NCBI RefSeq assembly: GCF_006443095.1
Contig: NZ_VFWZ01000008.1
Location: 62,001 to 126,000 of the forward strand
Reading direction: 5' to 3'
Origin: Aquimarina algicola
Lineage (GTDB): Bacteria > Bacteroidota > Bacteroidia > Flavobacteriales > Flavobacteriaceae
Length of the DNA stretch: 64,000 bases
The notes under the pieces were generated by a model. It saw only the letters and a list, made by a program, of their open reading frames with translations. It was not told the origin of the DNA and ran no database searches. Shown piece after piece: positions 25,317 to 33,970 of the stretch. Both the position numbers and the translations under genes were made by a program. How positions within the stretch are numbered: position 1 is the first letter of the stretch; each line of letters opens with the position of its first letter.

Positions 25317-26450
25317 TTAAGAAAATACAATGACCCCCTTGGCATTTTTGCCAGTCAGCATATCATCAAACCCTTGTTGAAGATCCTCTAGCTTATAAGT
25401 CCTTGTAACCAATTCTTCTAACATTAAATCTCCTTTTTCATACAGAGCTTCAAATTTTGGAAAATCGATATCTGGTTTTGCACCACCGTATAATGGATTA
25501 ATGTAAATTTTATCCCATTCGAATAAACGCATATCTACCATAATTTCTTGCTCAATACCACTTACCTGTACTGCGGTACCTGCATTGCGTATCATAGCTA
25601 AAGGAGCTACTCCTAAAGCAGGAACAGCGGTACATTCAAAAGCGTAATCTGCGCCTCTTCCGCTAGTCATTCCTTTTACAATCTCAGCTGCGTTTAACAA
25701 TCCTTTATCTTCTCTATCAGCTAAAATAACATCTGTAGCTCCGAATTGCTTTGCCATCTCGAGACGTGTTGGATTCACATCAATAGCAATAATTTTGGCA
25801 GCGCCAGAAATTCTAGCGGCTTGTACAACATTTAATCCTACACCTCCTGTTCCTAAAACTACTATTGTGCTTCCCCATTCTGGTTTGGCTGTATTGAATA
25901 CAGAACCACATCCTGTCATTACTGCACAGCTAATAGTTGAAGCTCCCTCAAAAGATAATTTCTTAGAGTTTTTCTTTACCACACCCGAGGATTTTACCAG
26001 TGCATATTCAGAAAATGTGCCTAAGTTAAATGAACGTTCTATAGGCTCTTCGTTCAAGGTGGTTGATTCAAAAGTTGGATGCCCTTCTGAAATTCTACCA
26101 GAATGGCTTGCCAAAACTGGCGAATTACGTTCATCAATATTTTGGTTTCCTATTTGACATTGAAAATCGTCATAAGATGGAGTCGCCCAGTTTAAAATTA
26201 CTTCGTCACCAACTGCAACTTTTGTTACCGTGTTACCAACAGCTTCTACAATCCCTGATCCTTCATGCCCCATTACGATAGGCATCCCCCAGTTTAATGA
26301 ATCATAATCAGTGTGGCATATCGCAGCAGCTTTAACCTTTACTAATATTTCATCTCCTTGAGGGGGATAAATTTTAGTTTCTTCAATTCTGAAAGTTCCA
26401 TCTCCTGGGGCAACTACCGCTTTACACGTAATAAAATCTTCGCTACTCAT
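25317..26450 (-). CDS. Zn-dependent alcohol dehydrogenase of the P450 operon
   Basis: 377 residues, medium-chain dehydrogenase. Catalytic zinc ligands Cys45 (AICHTD), His62-Glu63 (GHEGSG) and a Cys near 175; NAD-binding VLGTGGVGLNVV. The loop that normally holds four structural-zinc cysteines (about residues 88-115) has a single Cys98, so the structural zinc is probably absent. Known: an alcohol dehydrogenase accompanies the 6-O-methylgalactose P450 genes in marine flavobacteria. Its substrate here cannot be read from sequence. It lies 24 bp after the reductase gene. Confidence 0.88.
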   Translation of the reverse strand: MSSEDFITCKAVVAPGDGTFRIEETKIYPPQGDEILVKVKAAAICHTDYDSLNWGMPIVMGHEGSGIVEAVGNTVTKVAVGDEVILNWATPSYDDFQCQIGNQNIDERNSPVLASHSGRISEGHPTFESTTLNEEPIERSFNLGTFSEYALVKSSGVVKKNSKKLSFEGASTISCAVMTGCGSVFNTAKPEWGSTIVVLGTGGVGLNVVQAARISGAAKIIAIDVNPTRLEMAKQFGATDVILADREDKGLLNAAEIVKGMTSGRGADYAFECTAVPALGVAPLAMIRNAGTAVQVSGIEQEIMVDMRLFEWDKIYINPLYGGAKPDIDFPKFEALYEKGDLMLEELVTRTYKLEDLQQGFDDMLTGKNAKGVIVFS

Positions 26451-26474
26451 AATATTTGTTCTTTTTTCAATGAC

Positions 26475-27725
26475 TCATCTTGATTGAGTATTTATTTTTA
26501 TTATTTCTTTTAAATTGGTTGTCGGGTCTGCTAATTTCTTTTTATCAATGATCGCATTTGCTTTAATAAACTTGGTCCCCAATACATAACTTTTTCCATT
26601 ATTGATAGCATCTACAGCTAATAATTTGTCTCCTTTAAAGTACCAAATAGAAAACTTTTTATCTCCTTCATTTCTGACCACTGAATTGTCAAAACCTTGA
26701 GGCAATCCTACTATTTGGAGTTTTACATCATATTGATCTGACCAAAACCAGGGCAGCGCATCGTATTCTATTTCTTTACCACAAATATTTGCCGCAGCTA
26801 CTTTGGCTTGATCTACTGCATTTTGAACGGATTCTAATCTTACATTTGTATCATAGATTTTATTGTAATGATTGGTACAATCTCCAATAGCATAAATTGC
26901 ATCCTCAGATGTTTTTGTTGAAGTATCTACTTTAATTCCGTTATTAATATGCAATCCAATTTCAGCAGCCAATTCCAGGTTTACTTTGATTCCAACTCCA
27001 ACAATAATAATATCAGCTATATGAGCAGAGCCATCAGAACAAACCAAAGTATTTTGATTTCCTTCTGATTTGATTTGAGTCACTCTTTTATTTACATAAA
27101 TATTCACTCCATTAGATTCATGAATATTTGTGAAGAAATTGGACAAAAGGGGAGTGGTAACACGTGCTAAAATTCTTTTTTCACGTTCTAGAACAGTAAC
27201 ATTTGCTCCTAATTTTTTTAAAGAAGCAGCGATTTCTAAACCAATGTATCCACCTCCTATCACAACAATATTTTTATCTGTACTAGAATGAAAAGCTTTA
27301 CGAATATTGGCTACATCATTGGCATTACGTAGCGTAAAAATGTTCTTTGCCTTTTGGATACCTTGGATAGGAGGGATAAATGCTCTAGCTCCGGTAGCGA
27401 ACACCAAAACATCATACGTGTGAGAAGAACCATCGCTTAAATGAATCATTTTATTCTCTTTGTCAATGCGAATCACTTCTTTACCTAAAGACAAAGAGAT
27501 ATTGTCCTTTTCGTAACTTTCTAACGATTTTAATAAATTGTTTTGGATGCTGTCTTCTAATTCTAAATACTTTTTAGATAAAGGAGGTCTATGATATGGA
27601 GTAGCTTTATCTTTATCTAATAAGATAATAGCTCCTTTCCAACCTTCTTTACGAAGTGCAAAAGCAAAATTTACACCTGCATGGCTTGCACCTATTACGA
27701 TACATGTTTTATTATCAGAAATCAT
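26475..27725 (-). CDS. NAD(P)H-ferredoxin reductase (putidaredoxin-reductase type)
   Basis: 416 residues with two Rossmann motifs: FAD-binding IGASHAGVNFAFALRKEG near the N-terminus and NAD-binding VVIGGGYIGLEIAASLKKLG near 155-175; FAD-contacting YAIGDCTNH near 280 and PYHRPPLSKKYL. It transfers electrons from NAD(P)H to the [2Fe-2S] ferredoxin encoded immediately upstream (adjacent, no spacer), which in turn reduces the P450. This is a complete class I P450 electron chain. Confidence 0.92.
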   Translation of the reverse strand: MISDNKTCIVIGASHAGVNFAFALRKEGWKGAIILLDKDKATPYHRPPLSKKYLELEDSIQNNLLKSLESYEKDNISLSLGKEVIRIDKENKMIHLSDGSSHTYDVLVFATGARAFIPPIQGIQKAKNIFTLRNANDVANIRKAFHSSTDKNIVVIGGGYIGLEIAASLKKLGANVTVLEREKRILARVTTPLLSNFFTNIHESNGVNIYVNKRVTQIKSEGNQNTLVCSDGSAHIADIIIVGVGIKVNLELAAEIGLHINNGIKVDTSTKTSEDAIYAIGDCTNHYNKIYDTNVRLESVQNAVDQAKVAAANICGKEIEYDALPWFWSDQYDVKLQIVGLPQGFDNSVVRNEGDKKFSIWYFKGDKLLAVDAINNGKSYVLGTKFIKANAIIDKKKLADPTTNLKEIIKINTQSR

Positions 27726-28040
27726 TTATACTTCTTTAGCTACCGTTAACTCAACCCCATCAATTGCATCAGAAACCTCAATCTGACAACATAAACGACT
27801 AAAATCACTCGCATAATCTTCTAATTCCAACATTTCTAATTCTATTTCTCCTGCCTTACCCACTTTTTCAAAATCTTTTTCTGCAACAAATACATGACAA
27901 GTGGCACAAGAACAAACCCCACCACAATCTCCATCTATTCCTGCAATATTATTATTTACTGCTAACTGCATTACATTTCCTGAGTCTCCCTCTACCAGGA
28001 TTTTTTCATCATTATTAACAATAAATGTTATTTTAGCCAT
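27726..28040 (-). CDS. [2Fe-2S] ferredoxin, adrenodoxin/putidaredoxin type
   Basis: 104 residues. Cluster ligands Cys39, Cys45, Cys48 (GDCGGVCSCATCHV) and Cys84 or 85 (SRLCCQ) match the Cx5Cx2C...C pattern; extra Cys43 and a Cys pair are present. It lies 26 bp after the P450 gene and abuts the reductase gene. It is the electron carrier of the P450. Confidence 0.93.
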   Translation of the reverse strand: MAKITFIVNNDEKILVEGDSGNVMQLAVNNNIAGIDGDCGGVCSCATCHVFVAEKDFEKVGKAGEIELEMLELEDYASDFSRLCCQIEVSDAIDGVELTVAKEV

Positions 28041-28066
28041 AATTGTTTTAATTAAAATTGTTGTTG

Positions 28067-29227
28067 TTATCTAGCATTGAATTTTACTGTTAATGAATTG
28101 AATCCTACTTTCCTTTTAAATTCATCAAGGTCTTCAATGTTATCTTCATAATTTAAAATGTCTATGGTCTTAACTTTTTGAACGAGCTCTGTTATAATAA
28201 TACGTAATAAGACTCTTGCGTGGGTTGCTCCCAAACAATTGTGTGTTCCAAAACCAAAGCTTACATGAGGATTTATTTTTCTATCCAACACAACCTCATT
28301 GGGGTTTTCAAAAGTTTTAGTATCTCTGTTTGCTGAAGCCCAACATAGAGAAATTCTTGATTGTGCTCTGATGGCGTGCTCGCAGACTTGTGTATCTTCT
28401 GTAGCTACTCTACCCATATGCGTAAGGGGTGCAAAATATCGAATCAATTCTTCGATTGCAGTATTCATGATTTCTGGCTCATTTTTAATACGATCTAATG
28501 ATTCTGGGTGTTCTGCAAAATATGCAATGGAATTGGTGATGGTATTGATTATTGTATCTCGTCCTCCTGCAAAGGTTAAAATCATTACTCCTTTTACCTC
28601 TTCTTTAGTTAACTTTTTACCATTGATTTCAGAGTCTATTAATATAGAATATAAGTCACTTGTAGAATTTTCAATAGCTCTATCTATTTCTTGATCAATA
28701 TAATCGTATAAGATATTTGCTTTATCAATGTCTAAATGTGTATCCTCACTTCTAAATACGTGTGTACCCCATTCTATCCAGGTTTTTGATTCTTCAAATG
28801 GAGTATTCAATAATACAGTTAACGCCCTTGATTGAATTATTAATGAGAATTCTTTAATTACTTCAACTTTTTCTTTGCTTAATACATCATCGATAACTAC
28901 CTGTACAATATCAAGTAACTTATCTTGATACTCTGGTTGATTAGGTCTTTTAAACCAAGGCTCTATAATTGCTCGATAATTTGTGTGCTCGGGCGGGTCT
29001 ACTTCAAAAGGGATTTGCCTTGTGGTTCTAATATTTGCTTCCGATGGCACAACGATACGTCCAACTTCCTCACCTCCGGACTGAAAGGTTTTCCAGTTTT
29101 TAGCGGTTTTTCGAACGTCTTTTAATCTTAAAAGTATTTTAACAGGATCATTCTGATCGTTCATTTCACCATATCCTTTTTTTTCTCTAGCCTTCTCAAA
29201 AGGATCCGGTAACTTACTTTTTTCCAT
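28067..29227 (-). CDS. Cytochrome P450, 6-O-methyl-D-galactose demethylase type (CYP236A-like)
   Basis: 386 residues, soluble bacterial P450. Seen: I-helix AGGRDT (220-225), ExxR in EELIR (259-263), and heme-binding FGFGTHNCLG with Cys331. First gene of the operon P450-ferredoxin-reductase-ADH-GH2-esterase. Known: in Zobellia and Formosa, P450s of this gene order oxidatively demethylate 6-O-methyl-D-galactose from porphyran to galactose and formaldehyde. The assignment of substrate is by context and overall resemblance, not by an alignment. Confidence 0.88.
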   Translation of the reverse strand: MEKSKLPDPFEKAREKKGYGEMNDQNDPVKILLRLKDVRKTAKNWKTFQSGGEEVGRIVVPSEANIRTTRQIPFEVDPPEHTNYRAIIEPWFKRPNQPEYQDKLLDIVQVVIDDVLSKEKVEVIKEFSLIIQSRALTVLLNTPFEESKTWIEWGTHVFRSEDTHLDIDKANILYDYIDQEIDRAIENSTSDLYSILIDSEINGKKLTKEEVKGVMILTFAGGRDTIINTITNSIAYFAEHPESLDRIKNEPEIMNTAIEELIRYFAPLTHMGRVATEDTQVCEHAIRAQSRISLCWASANRDTKTFENPNEVVLDRKINPHVSFGFGTHNCLGATHARVLLRIIITELVQKVKTIDILNYEDNIEDLDEFKRKVGFNSLTVKFNAR

Positions 29228-29355
29228 CTAATAAGAATTTAATCTTTGCAAAGTTTCTATTTTTAAAGAGTAAAAGTTTTTCGGATATTGTGTTATTTTT
29301 GAACAATATTAACCTTATTAGGTTTTTTTATTGTAGAAATAGATAATATTGAGTT
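29228..29355. promoter_or_regulatory. Divergent promoter region, P450 operon / AraC
   Basis: A 128-bp AT-rich spacer between two divergent starts. It must carry both promoters and the AraC operator. Short imperfect inverted elements are present (TTTGCAAAG near 29253; AATATTAACC/GGTTTTTTTATT), but I cannot pick the binding site. Confidence 0.5.
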
Positions 29356-30237
29356 ATGAAAGCAATTAAAGAATCAATTATACACGCACACCATCAATCA
29401 TTTTCTACAACAGAATACAAAGAAAATTACTTTGATTCCCCATGGCATTTTCACGAAGAAATCGAGCTTACTTATATTAAATCTGGTTATGGAACTCGTT
29501 TTGTAGGTACTAGTGCTGAACTATTTAATGTAGGAGATTTGGTCCTAATAGGTGCTAAAGTACCTCATTATTGGAGATGTAATCATGATTTTTATAAAGA
29601 AGAAAACTCAATAAAGGCTCATAGTTTGGTAATTCAGTTCAAAAAGGAATTATTTTTTAATCATGAGCTTCCCGAAATGAAATCTATTTATTTGTTGCTA
29701 AAGAAATCTGCAAGTGGAATTCAATTTAGTAATGGCAAAGATTATGTGAATCAGATTGAGTTATTGTTTCAAAAAAGAGGTTTAGATAGATTGATTTCTT
29801 TTTATTCTTTATTAGAAAGTCTTAGTATGGACAAAAATCAAAAACTTTTATCTACGACTCAAGAATCGCAATTATATCAGGCAAAAGATAGTGAGACATT
29901 TCAGAAAATTCTAAACTATATATTCAATAATATAAACCATGAAGTATCTATAGGAAAAATAGCAAAAGAGGTTCATATGAGTGTTCCTTATTTTTGTAGA
30001 TATTTTAAAAAACGTACCAAAAAAACATTTACACAATATGTAAATAATTTGAGAATAGTAAATGCGTCTAGACTATTAAGAGAATCTGATTTAACAATAT
30101 CTCAAATTGCTTTTGACACAGGTTTTAATAGTTTGAGTTACTTTAATCGACAGTTTAAAAAAATTAAGGGAGTAAACCCAAGAACGTATATGGATTTGTA
30201 TACTCAAAAAGAACCTGCTGAAATAAAAAATAGTTGA
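29356..30237 (+). CDS. AraC regulator of the P450 operon
   Basis: 293 residues. An N-terminal cupin-like ligand domain (SPWHFHEEIELTYIKSGYGT, then VGDLVLIGAKVPHYW) is followed by a C-terminal AraC double HTH at about 185-285 (IGKIAKEVHMSVPYFCRYFK, IAFDTGFNSLSYFNRQFKKI). Divergent from the P450 operon, so likely its activator, with a galactose-type sugar as the probable effector. No membrane segment. Confidence 0.85.
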   Translation: MKAIKESIIHAHHQSFSTTEYKENYFDSPWHFHEEIELTYIKSGYGTRFVGTSAELFNVGDLVLIGAKVPHYWRCNHDFYKEENSIKAHSLVIQFKKELFFNHELPEMKSIYLLLKKSASGIQFSNGKDYVNQIELLFQKRGLDRLISFYSLLESLSMDKNQKLLSTTQESQLYQAKDSETFQKILNYIFNNINHEVSIGKIAKEVHMSVPYFCRYFKKRTKKTFTQYVNNLRIVNASRLLRESDLTISQIAFDTGFNSLSYFNRQFKKIKGVNPRTYMDLYTQKEPAEIKNS

Positions 30238-30430
30238 CAGGAATCATATTAGAGATTCATTCTTATCTACATAGACTGCTAAACTTTTAATCTGGCTTTT
30301 AAAATGATAGATTAAATCAAAATATAAAAATTCGACTCACAACTAAACTCAAAATGTAGTATCTTTTTGCACACTATACCGTTTGGTGCTTTTAAGAAAA
30401 ACTAAGATTTAAAAGAGAATATGGGAGTAT

Positions 30431-30656
30431 GAAAATAATGTGGAACCAAATAGCGAAACCTTAAAAATTTTATCTAGAGCAGGACTAACTGAGCTAGTAA
30501 CCACCCGAACAACAAAAGGAACACGAACTTCTCAATATAAAAAAAAGCAGACTTGCAGATTATATGTTAGTAAACGACCATCTTAATATATTGGATTTTG
30601 AGGTGGTTTTTGAGCCAGAAGTTTCTGATCATTGCCGAATAATTCTGACCATCTAA
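30431..30656 (+). pseudogene. Endonuclease/exonuclease/phosphatase family, 3' fragment
   Basis: Two overlapping frames together read RAGLTELVTTRTTKGTRTSQ, then, after a frame change near 30545, RLADYMLVNDHLNILDFEV and EPEVSDHCRIILTI with a stop at 30654. The SDH.-ILTI end is the metal-binding C-terminus of the DNase I-like fold. The 5' part of the gene is gone. The remaining 30238-30430 spacer holds nothing I recognise. Confidence 0.7.
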
Positions 30657-30704
30657 AGAAATTGAAAACCAAAAAATATTGTGCTTAATGCTAAAAATCA
30701 AAAT

Positions 30705-31301
30705 ATGAATGATTTAAATATTCTTGACAAACCAAAACTTCATGCTGAAATAGTGGCTAAATGTACTGAAATAGGTTTTACAATGCCATCTGACCTATAT
30801 ATTGGGACCCTATTAAAGACATTGATAACTTCTAAACCAAATTCTAATGTACTCGAATTGGGGACCGGAATAGGTTTATCTCTATCCTGGATGATAGATG
30901 GAATGGATGATAAGTCTAAACTAATATCGATTGATAATGATTCAAAATTGATTGAAATCGCTAAAAATTTCTTCGGACAAAATAAACAAGTAGAAATTAT
31001 TTGTGCGGATGGAACTGAGTGGATAAAAAATTACAAAGGAGAAAAGTTTGATTTAATTTTTGCAGATGCCTGGCCCGGTAAGTATAGCGAGATTGTCGAA
31101 GTCCTTGAACTTGTAAAAGTAGGAGGGTTTTATATTATTGATGATATGTCAACTCAACCAAACTGGCCTGACGGTCACCAAGAGAATGTTGATACATTAA
31201 TCAAATATTTAGAAAGTAGAGAAGATTTTAACTTAACAAAAATAAACTGGTCAACAGGAATACTAATCGCAACAAAAAATGATAAGCAAAATATGGTGTA
31301 A
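30705..31301 (+). CDS. O-methyltransferase-like SAM-dependent methyltransferase
   Basis: 198 residues from the ATG at 30705 (the frame is open to a GTG at 30681). Motif I VLELGTGIGLSLSW, an acidic turn ISIDND for SAM ribose binding, CADGTEWI, and DLIFADAWPGKY as motif IV: the class I fold with the O-methyltransferase (PF01596-like) arrangement. Substrate unknown. It stands alone between a pseudogene and an AraC gene. Confidence 0.8.
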   Translation: MNDLNILDKPKLHAEIVAKCTEIGFTMPSDLYIGTLLKTLITSKPNSNVLELGTGIGLSLSWMIDGMDDKSKLISIDNDSKLIEIAKNFFGQNKQVEIICADGTEWIKNYKGEKFDLIFADAWPGKYSEIVEVLELVKVGGFYIIDDMSTQPNWPDGHQENVDTLIKYLESREDFNLTKINWSTGILIATKNDKQNMV

Positions 31302-31386
31302 AAATGCATTAAAAGACATTTTATACTAATCATTATTTTAAATTCGCTTCAAAAGCTTTATTAAAACTCTTTAGTTTTAATAAATA

Positions 31387-32472
31387 ATGATGTTAACAAA
31401 CATTACTAACCGAATGCAAAAAGTAGAAAAGTTTTCACCCGAAATTAATAAAATATACTTCATAGAGTGTCATACTCTAATTCATATTCTTTCTGGTAAA
31501 GGCAGCATTCAGGTTGATTTTAAGAGTTATTTTGATTGGCAAGAAAAAGCAATTTTTTTAGAAAAAGGACAATACATTAAATTCTTGTCTGATGATTTTA
31601 TGGTTAGAAGAATAGAGTTTTCACATGAAAGCAAATTTTATGACAAAGATGTGCGCGTATTATTTAAACACCTAATTTCTTTGGGGTATATCGATTTATT
31701 GGAGTGTGAGGAGTGTAACACTTTCCTTTCTGAGACAACCCTAACAGAAAATTCGGCTGACATCATTGATATATCTTCTAAACAGTGGTTTTGGCAAAAC
31801 CCTTTTAAAGCAAATAAAGAAGAATACCAGATTATTTTTGATGTAAAAGAGATTATTGACAAAGAATATTCTAGTAATTTGACCAGTAATGATCTGGTAA
31901 GCCTTATTAATGATAGAGGATATAATGCCCAGGCATTAATCAAAAACAAAGTTGGTTTAACGGTAAAGAACCTAATGACATCAAAAAGGTTACAGGAGAG
32001 TCTCAAAGAAGTTGCCTTTACCAACAAAAATATTCAAGAAATTTCTTATAATCTGGGGTATAAAGATGATGCTTATTTCAATAGAGTTTTTAAAAATTCT
32101 ATCGGTCAAACCCCAAAACAATTTAGAGAAAACTTTGATTTTGAAAATAGAGATTTGTTTTCGCAGGATATTTTAGAACTTCTACAAAAATATCATACAA
32201 AAGAACGCTCGCTTGAATTTTATGCCAATGAAATGAACCTTTCTATAAAAGCGTTGTCTAACAAAGTTCGAGCAAAAATGAATACTTCTCTGGGGCAGCT
32301 CATTCGTTTAGAACTCATTAATTCTGCTAAGTTGATGATTCTCGAAGGACAGTCTATCACATCAATTTCTAGACAACTGGGATTTGAAGAACCAAATCAT
32401 TTTTCAAGATTCTTTAAACACTACTCCAAAGTTACCCCTACAGAATTCAAATTAAAAAAGTACAATTCATAG
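31387..32472 (+). CDS. AraC-family regulator with two tandem HTH domains
   Basis: 361 residues. N-terminal ligand-type domain (1-130), a first AraC domain at about 145-250 (ISYNLGYKDDAYFNRVFKNS, GQTPKQFREN), then a second complete one at about 258-358 (ISRQLGFEEPNHFSRFFKHY, KVTPTEFKLKKY). AraC proteins normally have one such domain. It lies 70 bp upstream of the SnoaL-YHS-SPW cluster, which is the obvious target. Confidence 0.85.
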   Translation: MMLTNITNRMQKVEKFSPEINKIYFIECHTLIHILSGKGSIQVDFKSYFDWQEKAIFLEKGQYIKFLSDDFMVRRIEFSHESKFYDKDVRVLFKHLISLGYIDLLECEECNTFLSETTLTENSADIIDISSKQWFWQNPFKANKEEYQIIFDVKEIIDKEYSSNLTSNDLVSLINDRGYNAQALIKNKVGLTVKNLMTSKRLQESLKEVAFTNKNIQEISYNLGYKDDAYFNRVFKNSIGQTPKQFRENFDFENRDLFSQDILELLQKYHTKERSLEFYANEMNLSIKALSNKVRAKMNTSLGQLIRLELINSAKLMILEGQSITSISRQLGFEEPNHFSRFFKHYSKVTPTEFKLKKYNS

Positions 32473-32542
32473 TCCTTTTTTTGTAGCAACTCAACTTTGA
32501 TCTCACCTCATCTTTGTAGTGTAATTTTAAAACCACAAAAAG

Positions 32543-32896
32543 ATGAATATCAAAGAACAAGTACAAAAAATGGATGCAATAGTTTCACAAGGTGCTATTG
32601 TAGACGCCGTAAAAGAATTTTTTGCTGATAATGCAAATACATCAGATTACGGAAATGGAAGAACCACTGGTAAGCCAGAGATGGTTACTAAAATGGAGGG
32701 GTTTGCCGGAGCAATTGCAAAGGTAAATGGTATTACACATCATCATTCTATTGTAGATGGAAATGTATCGGCATCAGAGTTTACATTCGATTTCGATATG
32801 AAAGATGGAAGCAAGATTTACTGGCACGAAATCATTCGCAGAATTTGGAATGATGAAGGAAAAGTAATTCAAGAAGAATACTTCAACGCAGAATAA
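32543..32896 (+). CDS. SnoaL/NTF2-like domain protein
   Basis: 117 residues, a cone-shaped NTF2-like fold by pattern: helix MDAIVSQGAIVDAVKEFFAD, then strands with TTGKPEMVTKMEGF, HHHSIVDGNVSASEFTFDFD and YWHEIIRRIWNDEGKVIQE. A His triplet near residue 68 stands out. No export signal. First gene of a three-gene set (22 and 11 bp spacing) behind the double-AraC gene. Catalytic or ligand-binding role unknown. Confidence 0.75.
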   Translation: MNIKEQVQKMDAIVSQGAIVDAVKEFFADNANTSDYGNGRTTGKPEMVTKMEGFAGAIAKVNGITHHHSIVDGNVSASEFTFDFDMKDGSKIYWHEIIRRIWNDEGKVIQEEYFNAE

Positions 32897-32918
32897 CAAA
32901 ACAAAAAACTTTAAAAAA

Positions 32919-33392
32919 ATGAAAAAAATAGTAAAAACAGCGATTCTAGGAATGGCATTAGTAATGAACTCAGTAATTTTTGCTCAGGACAAAATGGCAA
33001 ATAATGTAGATAATAGCAACATAGCATTACAAGGTTACAGTCCTGTCTCATATTTAGATTTAGGTCTAGCGCAAAAAGGAAATAAAAACTTTAAGTCTGA
33101 TCACAAAAAAATAGTATACTATTTTACATCAGCAGAGCAAAAAGCAACATTTGATAAAAATCCTGAGAAATATCTTCCTCAATATGGCGGTTTCTGCGCA
33201 TTTGGATGTTATGCAGGAGCAAAGTTTAGAGTTGACCCAAATAAGTTTGTAGTAAAAGATGGAAAATACTATTTGTATTTAAACAATGTAGAACTCGATG
33301 CAAAACAACTTTGGTTGGCTGAAAAAAATCACACTAAATTAAAAAGTGTAGCTGACAAGAATTGGCAAAAGCTTAGTAAAACCCACAATTAA
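32919..33392 (+). CDS. Exported YHS-domain protein
   Basis: 157 residues with signal peptide KTAILGMALVMNSVIFAQ. The YHS-like core (about 35-115) has ALQGYSPVSYLDLGLAQKG, YYFTSAEQKATFDKNPEKYL and PQYGGFCAFGCYAGAKF; the Cys pair may bind metal. Family members are typical of periplasmic stress or metal-related proteins. Co-transcribed with its neighbours. Confidence 0.82.
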   Translation: MKKIVKTAILGMALVMNSVIFAQDKMANNVDNSNIALQGYSPVSYLDLGLAQKGNKNFKSDHKKIVYYFTSAEQKATFDKNPEKYLPQYGGFCAFGCYAGAKFRVDPNKFVVKDGKYYLYLNNVELDAKQLWLAEKNHTKLKSVADKNWQKLSKTHN

Positions 33393-33403
33393 AAACTAAA
33401 ATT

Positions 33404-33757
33404 ATGAAATTTGTAACCAAAAGAATACACGCATTTTTAGATTATCCTGTTGCCATTGCATTAATAGCTCTTCCTTTTCTTCTTGGTCTGGGAAACTCTA
33501 ATCCTTTAGCTTTACAACTTTCAGTTGCAACAGGAATTGCAGCTTTTATTTTGACATTGCTAACAGACCATCATTTAGGAGCATTAAAAGTAGTCTCATA
33601 CAAAATGCATTTAATTGTAGATTTTAGTGTAGCTATCGTATTTATAATTGCACCTTTTGCTTTGTCTTTTGAAGGAATAGACGCCTACTATTATTGGATA
33701 AATGGAGTTGCAGTTCTTACTGTAGTGAGTTTGCATAAATCAGAAATAGCAGTATAA
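33404..33757 (+). CDS. SPW-repeat-like membrane protein
   Basis: 117 residues and four hydrophobic helices in two similar halves: RIHAFLDYPVAIALIALPFL and KMHLIVDFSVAIVFIIAPFA open each half. This internal repeat is like that of SPW-family membrane proteins. Last gene of the set; a strong terminator follows at 33800. Confidence 0.7.
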   Translation: MKFVTKRIHAFLDYPVAIALIALPFLLGLGNSNPLALQLSVATGIAAFILTLLTDHHLGALKVVSYKMHLIVDFSVAIVFIIAPFALSFEGIDAYYYWINGVAVLTVVSLHKSEIAV

Positions 33758-33799
33758 ATATGATTTTAAATTAAAAGTTTGTATACATAAGACGTGTAT

Positions 33800-33846
33800 A
33801 AGTAATAGCGATTTGGATAATGATACAAATCGCTATTACTTTTTAC
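33800..33846 (+). terminator. Strong rho-independent terminator
   Basis: Arms AGTAATAGCGATTTG and CAAATCGCTATTACT (perfect, 15 bp) around a 10-nt loop, followed by TTTTTA. It ends the 32543-33757 operon. Confidence 0.85.
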
Positions 33847-33970
33847 TTTATTACAAAAAAGATTGAGCATAATATCTTACCAATATCCGAATATACATTG
33901 CAGTAAATATTTGATATTTTTTAAGGTCTTCAATAAGATAATTTTTACGTAATTCTTACTTTTAATCTCT

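Noticed and set aside
25795..26157. 120-residue frame opposite the alcohol dehydrogenase
   Set aside because: Antisense shadow of a well-conserved enzyme; no start context or family match.
29228..29355. A specific AraC operator in the P450 promoter region
   Set aside because: Several short imperfect repeats are visible but none stands out above what AT-rich DNA gives by chance.
31638..32027. 129-residue minus-strand frame
   Set aside because: It lies wholly inside the double-AraC gene, whose domains are clear.
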